The notes under the pieces are model-generated. The model was not told where the DNA came from, ran no database searches, and saw nothing but the letters and a program-made list of their open reading frames with translations. Made by a program: the position numbers and the translations under genes. 64,000 nucleotides of DNA from contig NC_049993.1 of the NCBI RefSeq assembly GCF_000003815.2, positions 12,761,189 through 12,825,188 of the forward strand, written 5' to 3'. Positions 35,513 to 50,580 of this stretch are shown here, in pieces (positions within the stretch are counted from its first letter, which is position 1; every line of letters begins with the position of its first letter). Origin of the DNA: Branchiostoma floridae. Taxonomy: Eukaryota; Chordata; Leptocardii; Amphioxiformes; Branchiostomatidae.

Positions 35513-36554
35513 TAATCTCCAAGCAGATCTTGCTGTGGCAAATGGGAAGGAGTTTAGCCGGCAGAGGAGTTATTGGCCACAGCGAAGATCTGCTGCAGAA
35601 CGGAACCGCTCAATAGAAGGTCGCAATTATCAGGCAATTAAACTGCGTTAGGAAGAAGGTGACGAAATTGACCCCGGGCGTGCGGGGCCAGGGATCCCGT
35701 CACGGGTCGGCTGTAAGAGTTCATTGTGTTTTCTGTGACATCTGGAGATTTCTTTGCTTCTTTGGTGTCAATAACGCGTCAATAACTGACTACGTACTGG
35801 AGGAAAACAAGAGCAAAACGCGTCAGCACGATGCGACAGGACGCAAGTGCAGTGGGGAGGGGGGCGCTGACGTCGATTTCCCCCAACGTTTCATGAAGCC
35901 ACGGCGCCCGTTTGTTTGCCTGAGAATGCACCGGACGCCGTTAGAAATAATTCAAATCGGCTTTGCTGAAAATGCACGTGCTGATTATGTGGATACCTTT
36001 CCAAAATTTCAAGTTCTGTCTACGTTTTTACACGCCGATGTCTGTCCGTCAAATGTGACGAGCGTGGGTCTTTGAACCGAATCCAAGCGTATATGATCGG
36101 TAAAGATTTGAAGTTGCAGACATGAAAAAATGATACAGGAAGTGTTTAGCGCAGCTTTTATTGCAAAATATATACAAGTAACAACTAGATAATAACTTGT
36201 TATTTGTGTACAACTGATAATTTCATATGTCGATACGTTGTCTTGGTGCGCTGTGATGCAGTCTGCTCCAGCGGTTTCGGGGGGAAGCCCCCGCTGTGAA
36301 CTGGCGCGGCTCGCCGCGTTTGTCCCAGATAGTGGCTCGGAAGGGTTGTAAAACGATAATCCCGGCCAAATTTAGCCAATTTTCACGTTGGAGGTAAGTG
36401 GATACTAGGAGGAGCAGAAACACGTTTCTGAAAAGATCGCTCCTCCCGCTGCCTTTGACCGGTGCGTTCTGCAGCAGATCTTCGCTGTGGCCAATAACTC
36501 CTCTGCCGGCTAAACTCCTTCCCATTTGCCACAGCAAGATCTGCTTGGAGATTA
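35513..36554. mobile_element. 1.04-kb DNA transposon with 90-bp perfect terminal inverted repeats
   Basis: Left 35513-35602 and right 36465-36554 are exact reverse complements over 90 bp, starting TAATCTCCAAGCAGATCTTG. If the element proper starts ATCTCC, a TA target duplication flanks it. Each TIR itself contains a smaller inverted repeat (AGCAGATCTTGCTGTGGC against GCCACAGCGAAGATCTGC). The 138-codon open frame inside (35659-36075) resembles no transposase, so the element looks non-autonomous. Perfect TIRs suggest recent insertion or arm conversion. It ends about 110 bp upstream of the calcium-sensor start codon. Confidence 0.9.
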
Positions 36555-38879
36555 ACTATATACTGACAGCTTCGTGGCGAATAACTATCAAATAGCCCCT
36601 GTTACACTTTCAGGGCTTGTCCCCTACCACTAGTCAAGCTAGGATGTTCTCAAGGCCCGTTGGCGGTAGATTGGGAGTAGTCTGACCAGTTTTGGACTAC
36701 CCCTACCTTTCGTGACAACCATGTCCCAAGCATTTCACAAACAGTACATACATCTTCTTCCAACCGAGCCCCAAATGCTTTTGAACCTACTAGTACTGAA
36801 CTTCAACCACGTCCAACTACACCGAGTCATAGTGCAGACTTGTTCCTAGCCGATTTCCAGCCTTCTTACAAATCAAAATGGACATATCCTGTGATTTTCA
36901 GAAGAAGGGTCATTTTTGTTTTTAGCAAAATGATTCACATTTCAATGTTGTAAACATCACTGAGACATTATATTATCGGGGTCACAGTTAGACTTCCAAG
37001 TAAGTTTGGGGGAAGGTCGGGAGTAGTCTGGGGGTCATTGTTGGCTAGGTGTAACATGGGCTTGAATCAGGAGCTATCCTCTCATGTTTCTAACGTCACA
37101 AACACAAATAAAGGAGTAGCTGATAGAGCAAAACCCACCTACGTTTACGTCCCTGCGTGACTCGTCCCTTGAACCCAAAGATTTCGCGATCGGAATGAAG
37201 GAACGGAGACAGGAAGCAAAGTAGCACGCTGAAATTATGCAATGCTGATTAGTTGCTTGGCTGGTTGGTACGGTAGTAGTCTGCATACGTAATTAGGCCA
37301 CAGCAAGTCAATGTTATGGATGACATCCAACAGACTACAAATGTAATGCGACAGGGCGAAAATAAATCAACACGGGTAAAAAAAGCAAGATTTTCCAAAT
37401 AGATAGCTTGAATGTTGTAACAAGAATTGAAGCGACGAAACGTGGTATCACGGCCAACAAGTCTTTTATTTCTGTATTCAAGAGCTGCACCCACCAAGTG
37501 ACACTGGTATCGTAGACTGGTATCACTTACTAGTACCAAGTTGGCCAACTACAGTCATGGCTACCAATCGGTGCCACTTTTACTATCGAACTAGTTTCAC
37601 TTCTATAAGTACAGTCATGGCTACATGTACCTCAAGTAAAACCAAGGCTAAAACACGATATACTAGTATTTCCCATTTTGATACTTTCTCGTCATATTGA
37701 CCATCTCCAGAGAGGAAATGCTTGTTGTTTAAAAAATTAATGAGCGGGCTGACGTCAACAATACAATTGACTTGCCGTGGCCTTGGTGTGTTTTTCTGGA
37801 CCCTGCGGCTGATGGATACGTAAGATAAGTCAATTCTCAAAGGAACACTCAGCCCAGCCTCAGACATAGCCTCAGGCACATTCCGTTCCACGACTTAAAA
37901 TGTAGTCCTTGGATACCTTCGCTAGGGTGCGTGTATGTAGCGCTAGTTCACCTTTATCCACAGGGTAACCTATTTCCGTTCTTAAAAAATTAAAAACAGC
38001 GCATAAAGTCGATTCCGAGTCACCACGAGGGTTGCCATTGTCATCATTTACAAATGGTTTCAATTGTTTTCAATTATATGTCCAGGAGATTTTATACTTT
38101 TGAAATATTTCTAATGCTATTTGAACTTTCTAAATATTTTCACCGGCTTGTAAAACCTTTGAAATATTCACAGTGTGGAACAGAATACTTCTAACAGTTT
38201 GTAAACAATGGTAACAGCATTTTGCCTTTATTTACCATTTTCTACCATTTTTTGTAATATTGGGTCAGTGGGCTAGGAAGAAAGCAATTCACACATCCTT
38301 GCAAAGTACGGCTGGGTGTCATGTCAATGGCCTACCACAAAGGACCCACCAGTGCCCATCAGTGAAATCTAAAAGTAAACCAGGCAGACAAAAGGGGCTA
38401 ACTTTTATGGGGCAATGAATTAATTCTACCATTTGGCAAGCTTTACCATTTTTTGCAAATATTTCTAAATGTGAAAGAATCCTGCAGATGTTTGAAAATT
38501 ATTGTAAATAAAGAGATTTTTGTGTGATCTCTTTCAAAATATTTCCGAAGTATTAAAAGGAATTCAAATAGATTCAAAATTCCATATTAATATTTTTGAA
38601 AAAATTATTATTATTGGGGCTTAGATTCAAAATAATTCCAACTTATTACAATTATTGTCTAAAATCCTCATGGTGTCTCGGAATTGACTCTATAGAGATA
38701 TGAAGCCGACGAACGGTGGCTTAAAAGTGCAGTACTTTCAGATATTGTGGTATGAAACCAGTTTGTCAACTTGGTATCGTTAAATACCCTATTCAAAGCA
38801 ACGGATATACTGAGTATTACCCTGGGAATAAAGGTGAACTACCGTTACATGTGTGCCGTGTTTGTGCGGGCGCGTGCAT
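36555..38879. other. Intergenic, AT-rich, no supported gene
   Basis: About 2.3 kb. A weak inverted pairing may link 36590-36640 and 37020-37075 (TAGCCCCTGTTACAC against a GTGTAACATGGGCTTG-like segment). A 15-bp word, ACAGTCATGGCTACA/C, occurs at 37552 and 37611. The stretch at 38050-38650 is dense in AAATATTTCTAA-like words. The open frames at 37583-38063 have no family resemblance. Confidence 0.4.
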
Positions 38880-39098
38880 GTATGTGTGTGTGTGTGTGTG
38901 TGTGTGTGCCTGTGTTTGTGCGCACGTGTGTGCGCATGTGTGTGCGCGCGCGTGTGTGTGCGTCTATCTGCCTGTGTCCTATACAGATTTGCTCGACGAT
39001 GGATCTTCTATTCGGATATTTGGTATTTTGCTTCTCATATTCTAGATAAGCTATGGGGTGCTTCCTCTAGTACTACTTTCTCCCCCCCCCCCCCCCCC
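38880..39098. repeat. (TG)n/(GC) microsatellite and a 17-base poly-C tract
   Basis: Alternating TG with CG interruptions runs from about 38880 to 38961. A run of 17 C lies at 39082-39098. Alternating purine-pyrimidine of this kind can adopt Z-DNA. The tract is about 0.8 kb upstream of lectin gene A. Confidence 0.9.
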
Positions 39099-39436
39099 GA
39101 AAATGGACGAGGTGGATATCATAGTATATGGGAAGTAAATCACAAACAGTATGGACTCAAGAAGAGCATTCTTAAAAATATAGCAGAGAATTATACAGGT
39201 GATATCCAGTGGAAGCGGAGACACTGATCCAGCGGCTGCAAAAACATGTCAGACCTCATATCTGCTTGGAGTTTAAGGTCAATGCACTGACTGGAATGTT
39301 TTCTTCTTATTCTCGGGACTAGCAACTGACTATGGCTCCTGATGAAATTGACGCTCAGGCTCGCTTCGGAACATAATCATAGGTGAACAACTTCGGTCTC
39401 ATTGTCCGACGATTGAACAATCCCGAGTTGCTGCAG

Positions 39437-39810
39437 GAAGTATTAAATTATTCGTCTCAAAACGAAGTACGATTCGTCCGTCACGTATTACAGCCGCAGG
39501 TACGGCACGTTTTCTGGTGATTTCTAAGATTGCTTGTAGAAGGTCAGCAAATGACGACTAATAATCCTGAGTCGCAGGCGGAAGTATTGCAGGCGCTGGT
39601 ATTGTGGCACATTTTCCTGGTGATTTCTAAGATTGCTTGTAGAAGGTCAGTACATGACGACTAACAATCCCAAGTCGCAGGCGGAAGTAAAATATTCCAG
39701 TCTCAGAAGGAAGCAATATTCGGTAGTCCGTATTGCAGACACAGTTACTTGGACACATTTCCCCGTTGATTTGTATCTTAAATCTGCCTGTAGAAGGTTT
39801 AGACGAGTAA
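39437..39810 (+). promoter_or_regulatory. Upstream block of lectin gene A, present three times
   Basis: The conserved block found before all five lectin genes (a GGAAGT core, then AATATTCgTCTC, then a second GAAGT-like core, then CGTnnGTATTgCAG and GCACATTTTC) occurs here at about 39678-39762. Diverged earlier copies lie at 39437-39510 and 39577-39612. The latter two are each followed by GATTTCTAAGATTGCTTGTA, then GAAGGTCAG, matching the bases just before the start codons of the array genes. The 105-bp unit is therefore tandemly repeated before gene A. Regulatory role is inferred. Confidence 0.55.
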
Positions 39811-42448
39811 ATGAGTGAAGAGAAAGTACGTATCGAGAAAATGGCGCACGAGCCCCGGAGCGACCGACTCTCCCCGGCGGTGGGATTTGCCGTGTGCAGC
39901 CTGGCAGTGACCGTGGCCGTCCTGCTCGTCACCTTCCTACACAGCGATGTTGTCTCTCTGCGCTCTGAAGTCGTCTCCCTGCGAGAGCGCCTTGCTGTGG
40001 TGGAGACGAAGATACAAGACGGGGTCTGGTCGGGACAAAGCTCGGTACTCAACACAGAGGTGGGTTTCATATGCCCGTGTTACATCAAAGGCACCAGGAA
40101 ATATCTTAGCATGTATAGAAATCATAATATAAACGTTTATATACGTCTACGACACATTAAGACTTTCGGCTACGACAAATCTGCTGCCAATCCCGTCCAA
40201 CGCAAATCTACACGAAATAAAACATAGCTATGTCATACAAAGGGCGAAAGGTTTTGACAGGCAGCATACAAGTTTTACAATGATTCCTTGATTCATGTTT
40301 ACTACATTTTTTTTTCTTTTTCAACAAGAAAGATAGTGCATTACGCATGACTAGTAAGTAAAATACTGTTTTCAAATACTTTTCACTAGTCAAAGACCCC
40401 CTCATATCGATTTTGTAATTAACAGCGCCCATGTATTTCCCAGATGACCGACCCGTTGAAGACGCCAGGCAGCGGTTCAGCATGGTTCGGGAAGGACAAA
40501 GACTCACCCAGGATGAGGGCAAAGAGGCAGACTGTCGACTGTGCAGGTGTAACGGTAAGAACCTTTAAAAAACACACAATTTTTTGCATAAATGTTATCG
40601 TATTCTGTACATCAGCAACAACAACATTATTGTTGATGACAGTATGGCTAATAATTAGAATCCACATTAAAACTTTCATCCATGTTTGTTCTTAGGGTCC
40701 GCCTGGCCCTAAAGGAGACCCGGGGGAGCCGGGACCGCAAGGGATGCCGGGACCACCAGGAGTTTGTGACTGCATTGCGAGTGGTAAATGAAATTTAGTA
40801 TACGGTTGTCTCAGCATTCGTAACCGAGAACACTCAACAGGTTTTCGGAGAAATAAACCTATCAACTTGTACTGGCAAGCTTATTAAGAAAATATCAGTA
40901 GATTTAGACTGGGGTATTGTTGATGTCACTTTGGAAGGTGTTGCAATGGATAGGTGGTAGGTTGTAAGGAATCATAATTTTTGGCAACGCCTTAGGCCCG
41001 GGGCTAGCCTAACAGTATAGTATGATGTCCGATTGGGATAAGGATTCGTCATTTTTTGTTTCAGTTTCAGAAATTTACAATCATTGAATCTCCTAAACAA
41101 GCTAGGTATCATTGTGCATCGCTGTCACAATCTAAGCATATGATTCTATAGCATATTTGTCCTATTTCTCTCTTCAGATGTCCACGGATGTAAAGGCCTT
41201 GACGTAGACCTGTTGGCCTACTACCCGTTCGACGACAGCTACGCTGACACTCAGGGCAACTTCGACTTGGCGCCGCAAGGAGGCGTTTCTCTACAGCCCG
41301 GTGGTAACGGTAACGGCTGCGCCCAGTTTGGCGGAGCGGGAAGACTGGTGGCGAACGGTTTCACCTCCCACGTGTGGGGCAGTTCGCTAACCGTTAGTGT
41401 GTGGTTCAAACGGACGGGTCAGTTCGGGAACTACCAGGGAATCATCAACACGGGATACCACGCTTCTGGGAGCTGGGAGATCCGCATGGGTCGGGTAAAT
41501 CAATGTTTTCTTTACGTTTGGTTCGATAGAAAGTTTGTAGGAACTTGTTTCTTGTCTTTGTTACATGACAAATGCTGCAAGGGCTTTCATACATGGTGTC
41601 GTCCTAGTATTTGATACACAAAACTTTAACGTAGTAGAGTAACAAGTTTTGCCAAAACGTTTGTCTATTTTTTTAAAGGAAAACGGTGGAACGATGATTG
41701 GATGCGGTGTCGTCACAAGTAACAGTCCTAAAACCTGGGACTACGTACACCTGTACGCCTCGACCAACACCTGGCACCATGCCGTCATGACGTACGACGG
41801 GACACTGACCAAGTTCTACCTGGACAACGTGGCGCAAACAGGAAACGACCAGTGAGTTACTCTATTGTTATTTTTGTCTGCTGCAGGCCCTGCATGACTA
41901 AGATGCACTAGAAACGGCACGCCTTAAATGCCTTTGAATGTTGTAGGTTGACAGGACGTGAGGGGGAAGATGGTGTAGTCAGAGACTGGCAGAATAGGAA
42001 GCTTGGCATAGCCCGGGTGTAAAGTTGGTCCCGCAGGATGGCAGAATGGTAATATTGGCTTGACCCAGATCCAAAGTCGGTCCCGCACGCAGGCTGGCAC
42101 GAAAATACATAAACAGAATTATTGAGAAATCCGCAATATGAAATTGAGGTAAAACTCCAAATACTATCTAACGGAGGTATGAAATCTTCGATTTCTCAGT
42201 CGTTTCAGTCAGATAAGAACCGTGTGTCATAGAAATAGTAGATTCAAAACTGTACAACATTTCTCCTACTTTGTAGGTGCTGCTCCGGCCCCATCATAGA
42301 CAAGGGAAACCCCCTAGTAATCGGACAGGCCGGAACCGGGAATAGTAATGAATATTTTTTCGGGTTTATCGACGAGGTTCGTCTGTACAGCCGAGCCCTG
42401 TGTGCGGAGGAGGTGGCGGCCCTGTACCAGGCAACCCGACCGGAGTGA
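39811..42448 (+). CDS. Lectin gene A: type II membrane collagen-LamG protein (6 exons, 369 aa)
   Basis: Exons are 39811-40059, 40444-40554, 40696-40783, 41178-41494, 41679-41851 and 42277-42448; GT-AG introns, phases consistent, CDS 1,110 nt. In order: a 21-residue cytoplasmic tail (MSEEKVRIEKMAHEPRSDRL), one transmembrane helix (~22-43), a short heptad stalk, a furin-type site (RAKR|Q), about eight Gly-X-Y triplets (GPPGPKGDPGEPGPQGMPG), and a LamG_3/concanavalin-A-like domain (DLLAYYPFDDSYADTQGN to FIDEVRLYSRALCAEEVAAL). The orientation (N terminus inside) follows from the lack of a signal peptide. Compared with gene B, the second exon looks like a fusion of B exons 2 and 3, with the first collagen stretch lost. 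The role is probably carbohydrate recognition at the cell surface or after release; the ligand is unknown. Confidence 0.85.
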
Positions 42449-43120
42449 GGAAGCAGCACTGCGTAGTTTCTGTCTATGTACTTTCAAAATTGTTCTTTAC
42501 ATAGTCAGGCTCATTACCGAACGATGTTTACATAGAGGCATTTAGTATCGACCATGCTGCTTCTGTTTATCTCAGTTTGTAGTACTAAGATTAAGGAGAT
42601 CGCAGTGCTGGTAAACAATACAATAAGTTCTATAGTCATCTTGCTATTTCTTTCTCTGATGAAACACTCAATTATACTCATTGTCTGACGAATCGAAATA
42701 AAAGTAAGTAGAGACGGAAAAGTGGACTACAGAGTGTTCCATTAGCAGCATATATTGCAAAACAGGTGGGCATGTTTTGCCCCAACGTACACATTCTGAT
42801 AAATATGAAAAGCTGCACACTGTGGACATACAGCAATTCTAACATAATAAAACTAGCAGATAAACATGCAAGTTATATCTTAATTTGTGCAGGAGGATCC
42901 ATTTCCACTGGAAACGTATAAATCGCTGCACAAACTGGTAACATCTGCTTGGAGTTTAAATCTAATGGACTGATAATAATACTATACTGGTGACCAGTTT
43001 TCTTCTTATTCTTGGGGCTACTGGTGACATGGGGGTCGCTGAACCCAAAAACCATTCAAGACAATGAGTGCACTTAGGTGAGAAGATTTGATAAGTGGAC
43101 AACCTTTAGTGAGCGTGACG
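42449..43120. other. Intergenic between lectin genes A and B, start of the duplicated unit
   Basis: It contains AATAAA at 42697-42702, a candidate poly(A) signal for gene A. From about 42720 on, the sequence (GTGGACTACAGAGTGTTCCA, later AACATCTGCTTGGAGTTTAA) is closely repeated before genes C (about 46768) and D (about 50836). The duplicated unit thus includes roughly 540 bp of upstream DNA. Confidence 0.6.
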
Positions 43121-43206
43121 CAGGAGGAAGTAACTTGTATTTTTCTGTCTCAGAAGAAAGTAATATTCGGTCGTCGGTATTTCAGACGCGGGTACTGAGG
43201 CACATT
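43121..43206 (+). promoter_or_regulatory. Conserved upstream block of lectin gene B
   Basis: Contains AGGAGGAAGTAA, an ETS-like (GGAAGT) core, then TCTCAGAAGAAAGTAATATT and CGGTCGTCGGTATT, ending GGCACATTTG about 55 bp before the start codon. It aligns with the blocks before A, C, D and E. Confidence 0.5.
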
Positions 43207-43259
43207 TGCTCCTTGATTTTGTACCATTAATACTACCTGTTAAAGGTCTAACCGAGTAA

Positions 43260-46200
43260 ATGAGCGAAGAGAAAGTACGTATCAGGAAAATGGCGCACGA
43301 GCCCCGGAGCGACCGACTCTCCCCGGCGGTGGGGTTTGCCGTGTGCAGCCTGGCGGTGACCGTGGCCGTCCTGCTCGTCACCTTCCTACACAGCGATGTT
43401 TCCTCCCTGCGCTCTGAAGTCTTTTCCCTGCGAGAGCGCCTTGCTGTGGTGGAGACGAAGATACAAGACGGTGTCTGGTCGGGACATAGTTCGATACTCG
43501 ACACAAATCTAGAGGTGGGGACTTTAGTGTGTTAGCTCGAAGACATCTGAAAATAACTGAACACGAATATAAAGCGTCAATACTCATTTACCTAAATGTG
43601 CAGCACGTGTGTGTATACTATGCGTCAGAATATTTCCCGAGGATACAAGGCTTAATATAACGTATCAGATGTCTATCTGCACGGAAAGCATTTCGTCATA
43701 AAAGGGCCAAATGTCGTTCAGAATATTCTGTACGTACGTAGCAGATTGTACATTTTGTTTCTCTTTGAAAGAGAATGAAAAGACATTTACATATGACATA
43801 GACTGAATCGACTGCATACACGCCTTTTCTAAGTTCAATGCATTATCCTTTTGATCGGCTTAATGAAGGTCAAAGACCTCTGCACCAAATTTGTAAATGT
43901 GCCCATCTCCCAGAATGCTGACTCACTGTTGGCGCCCGGGGGCCCGAAGGCGCCCGAAAGCGGTTCGACAGGTAACGAGAAGGGCGAAGACTCGACTCGA
44001 ATCAGGTCAAAGAGACAGGCCGGCAACGCAAACACAGTCAGGTTACCATTGCCGGGTAGGGAACTACACTTTTCTGTGCATTACATTACGTTTTGACCAA
44101 ATTCTTTGGTTTAGAGTGTGATTGAAAGATGTAACGTGTATAATACAATGCGTTTACAATTGTTAACGTTTAAAAGTATAACATTTCTTTCTATTTTTTT
44201 CCTGCTGATTATCAGCAATGATTTTAACCTAAAAATGTGTAAAAAATGGAACAGCAGGAAATGTATATACAAGTGTGAAGTAATGCCGTATTGTAAACCT
44301 TTTTTCCCCACGATACTGACAGGGTGTATGCAGGGTCCCCCTGGACCCCCCGGGGCGGCCGGTCGGGACGGGGTGCCGGGGAGGGACGGTCGGGACGGGG
44401 TACAGGGACCCCCGGGGACGGCTGGCTGCGGCTGTGACTGTGCAGGTGTACCGGTGAGAACGTTTGAAGTACCGTGTTATTTCATAGAAGAAGGGTAGAA
44501 ACTCATAGGGCATGACTTTAATAGTATTCGCCATATCAACAATCTGTTTGTATGTGCATCTTTGTTCGTTAGAACTCGGGCTAAAGGTTATCGCAAGAAA
44601 CAAATGAACCAACATTATAATTCATACTACAAGTACATCACACATGAGAACTTTTTGTTCCTAGGGTCCGCCTGGCCCTAAAGGAGACACAGGGGAGCCG
44701 GGACCGCAAGGGATGCCGGGACTACCGGGGGTTTGTGACAAGAACTGCACAGACGAGACTGAGAGTGGTGGTAAATACTACAAATTTCATAACCAAAAAC
44801 TCATATAGAACAGAATTTTGACGAAGTTAAGACTACCTATCAACACATTTTAAGCACGCACCAGTAAGCTAACTACTAAACATGTAAGTAACTATACATG
44901 TATTACTATTTTAACTTAGAAGGTTTTTTTGACAGGAATGGCAATCATTTGTAAAAGTTTTAAGAAATGTGCAATCTTCTGATTGAGTAAGGAATCATCA
45001 TGTTATTGTATTGATGTTATGTATTGATATTGATATTGATCGCAATCTCAGCATATGATTCTAAAATAAACATCTCGTACATACTTGTTTTTCTTTCTTC
45101 AGATGTCAACTGCAGCAAAGGCCTTGACGCAGACCTGTTGGCGTACTACCCGTTCGACGACAGCTACTCTGACACTCAGGGTAACTTCGACTTGGCGCCG
45201 CAAGGAGGCGTTTCTCTACATCCCGGTGGTAACGGGAACGGCTACGCCCAGTTTGGCGGAGCGGGAAGACTGGTGGCGAACGGTTTCATCTCCCACGTGT
45301 GGGGCAGTTCGCTAACCGCTAGCGTGTGGTTCAAACGGACGGGTCAGTTCGGGAACTACCAGGGAATCATCAACACGGGATACCACGCTTCTGGGAGCTG
45401 GGAGATCCGCATGGGTCGGGTAAATCAATGTTTTCTTTATTTAGTTCGACAGAAAGTAGGAACTTGTGTCTTGTCTTTGGTACATTACAAATGCAAAGTG
45501 TTCTCATACATGGTGTCGTTCTAGCATTTGATACACAAAATTTGAACGTATTAGAGTATTTCTTTTTCCTATTTAGAGTATTTCATATTTTAAAAGGAAA
45601 ACGGTGGAACGATGATTGGATGCGGTGTCGTCACAAGTGACAGTAGTCAAACCTGGGACTACGTACACCTGCACGCCTCGACCAACACCTGGCACCACGC
45701 CGTCATGACGTACGACGGGACGCTGACCAAGTTCTACCTGGACAACGTGGCGCAAACAGGAAACGACCAGTGAGTTACTCTATTGTTATTTTTGTCTGCT
45801 GCAGGCCCTGCATGACTAAGATGCACTAGAAACGGCACGCCTTAAATGCCTTTGAATGTTGTAGGTTGACAGGACGTGAGGGGGAAGATGGTGTAGTCAG
45901 AGACTGGCAGGATAGGAAGCTTGGCTTAGCCCGGGTGTAAAGTTGGTCCCGCAGGATGGCAGGATGGTAATATTGGCTTGGCCCAGATCCAAAGTCGGTC
46001 CCGTACGCAGGCTGGCACGAAAATAAATAAACAGAATTATTGAGAAATCCACAATATGAAATTGAGGTAAAACTCCAAATACTATCTAACGGAGGTATGA
46101 AATCTTCGATTTCTCAGTCGTTTCAGTCAGAGGCGGACCGTATGTCATACAATTTACAAATGGTAGATTCAAAACTGTATAACATTTCTCCTACTTTGTA

Positions 46201-46373
46201 GATGCTGCTCGGGCCCCATCATAGACAAGGGAAATCCACTGGTCATCGGACAGGCCGGACCCGGGATGAGTAATGAATATTTCTTCGGGTTTATCGACGA
46301 GGTTCGTCTGTACAGCCGGGCCCTGTGTGCGGAGGAGGTGGCGACCCTGTACCAGGCAACCCGGCCGGAGTGA
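43260..46373 (+). CDS. Lectin gene B: type II membrane collagen-LamG protein (7 exons, 431 aa)
   Basis: Exons are 43260-43514, 43914-44055, 44323-44453, 44665-44770, 45103-45419, 45597-45769 and 46202-46373; GT-AG, phases consistent, CDS 1,296 nt. The tail and TM exon is nearly identical to that of A. Exon 2 ends with the furin-type site RIRSKR|Q. Two collagen exons follow: GCMQGPPGPPGAAGRDG then VPGRDGRDGVQGPPG, and GPPGPKGDTGEPGPQGMPG. Each ends in cysteines (GCGCDCAG and CDKNC) that could cross-link a trimer. The LamG_3 head is almost identical to that of A. Introns around the LamG exons are also nearly identical to A (41852-42276 versus 45770-46201), implying recent duplication or gene conversion. 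It represents the full-length form of the LamG subtype. Confidence 0.87.
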
Positions 46374-47198
46374 GGAAGCAGCACTGCGTAGTTTCTGTCT
46401 ATGTACTTTGTTCTTTACAAAGTCAGGCTCATTACCGAACGATGTTTACATAGAGACATTTAACAAAGTTGGTTCTTTTAACTTGCGGCAGTTTGTAGTA
46501 ATAAGATTAATTAGAATCCAGTGCTGGTAAACAACGTAATAATTCCATACTCATCTTGCTATTCCTTTCTCGAATGAAACACTTAGCTAACGTGTTATAC
46601 TTTATCAGAGGATTAAACAGAGAATGTATCTTTTGTAGAACTCTACTATTACACGCCCTTATCCTACAATCTTTTTTTAGATATGATAATACATAATTTA
46701 CCTTGTTGTATATCAGTTGGTTAATAGAGTGCTTCGTATGAAATAAAAGTTAGTAGAGACGAAAAAGTGGACTACAGAGTACAGAGTTTTCCATTAGCAG
46801 CATAGATATTCCAAAATAGGTGGGCATGTCTGACCCCAACTTACACATTGTGGTATAGGAAAGGCTGTACAGTGTGGACAAACGGAGCAATTCGGAGCAA
46901 AAAAAAACAACAAACAAATACATGTAGCAGATGGACATACTGTTGATATTTGGTGCTGGAGGATCCATTTTCCACTGAAAGAAACTTATAAATCTCCTCA
47001 CACACTTGTAACATCTGCTTGGAGTTTAGATCTAATTCTCTGATACCAGTAATTACACCAGTAACCAGTTTTCTTCTTATCCTTGGGGCTAGTAGCTATG
47101 GTTACTGGTGACACGAGTGCCCGTTGAACCCAAACGCCATTCAAGACAAGGGGTGCACTTAGGTGAGAATATTTGATATGTGGACAATTTTGATGACG
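46374..47198. other. Intergenic between lectin genes B and C
   Basis: Candidate poly(A) signal AATAAA at 46742-46747 for gene B. The duplicated upstream sequence (from about 46768) matches that before genes B and D. No gene. Confidence 0.6.
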
Positions 47199-47275
47199 TA
47201 GGAGGAAGTAAAATATTCCCGTCTCAGTAATATCCGGCCGCCGGTATTGCAGACGCAGGTACTGGGGCACATTTA
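47199..47275 (+). promoter_or_regulatory. Conserved upstream block of lectin gene C
   Basis: TAGGAGGAAGTAAAATATTC, then CCGTCTCAGTAATATCCGGC and CGCCGGTATTGCAGACGCAG, ending GGGCACATTTAC. It has one ETS-like core; the second core kept in D and E is shortened here. Confidence 0.5.
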
Positions 47276-47328
47276 CCTGTTGTTTTTTTGTATCTTTAAG
47301 ATTGCCTGTAGAAGGTGTAGCCGAATTA

Positions 47329-50580
<3,252 letters not shown>

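Noticed and set aside
35659-36075. 138-codon frame inside the 1.04-kb transposon, possible transposase
   Set aside because: No catalytic or DNA-binding motif recognisable, and its composition is unlike a transposase; treated as a chance frame in a non-autonomous element.
36590-37078. Weak inverted repeat (GTTACAC... against ...GTGTAAC) adjacent to the 1.04-kb element
   Set aside because: Arms are too short and diverged to claim an element by eye.
39627-40070. Long antisense frame over lectin gene A exon 1 (similar ones over B)
   Set aside because: Reverse shadow of the GC-rich shared first exon; it recurs only because that exon is duplicated.
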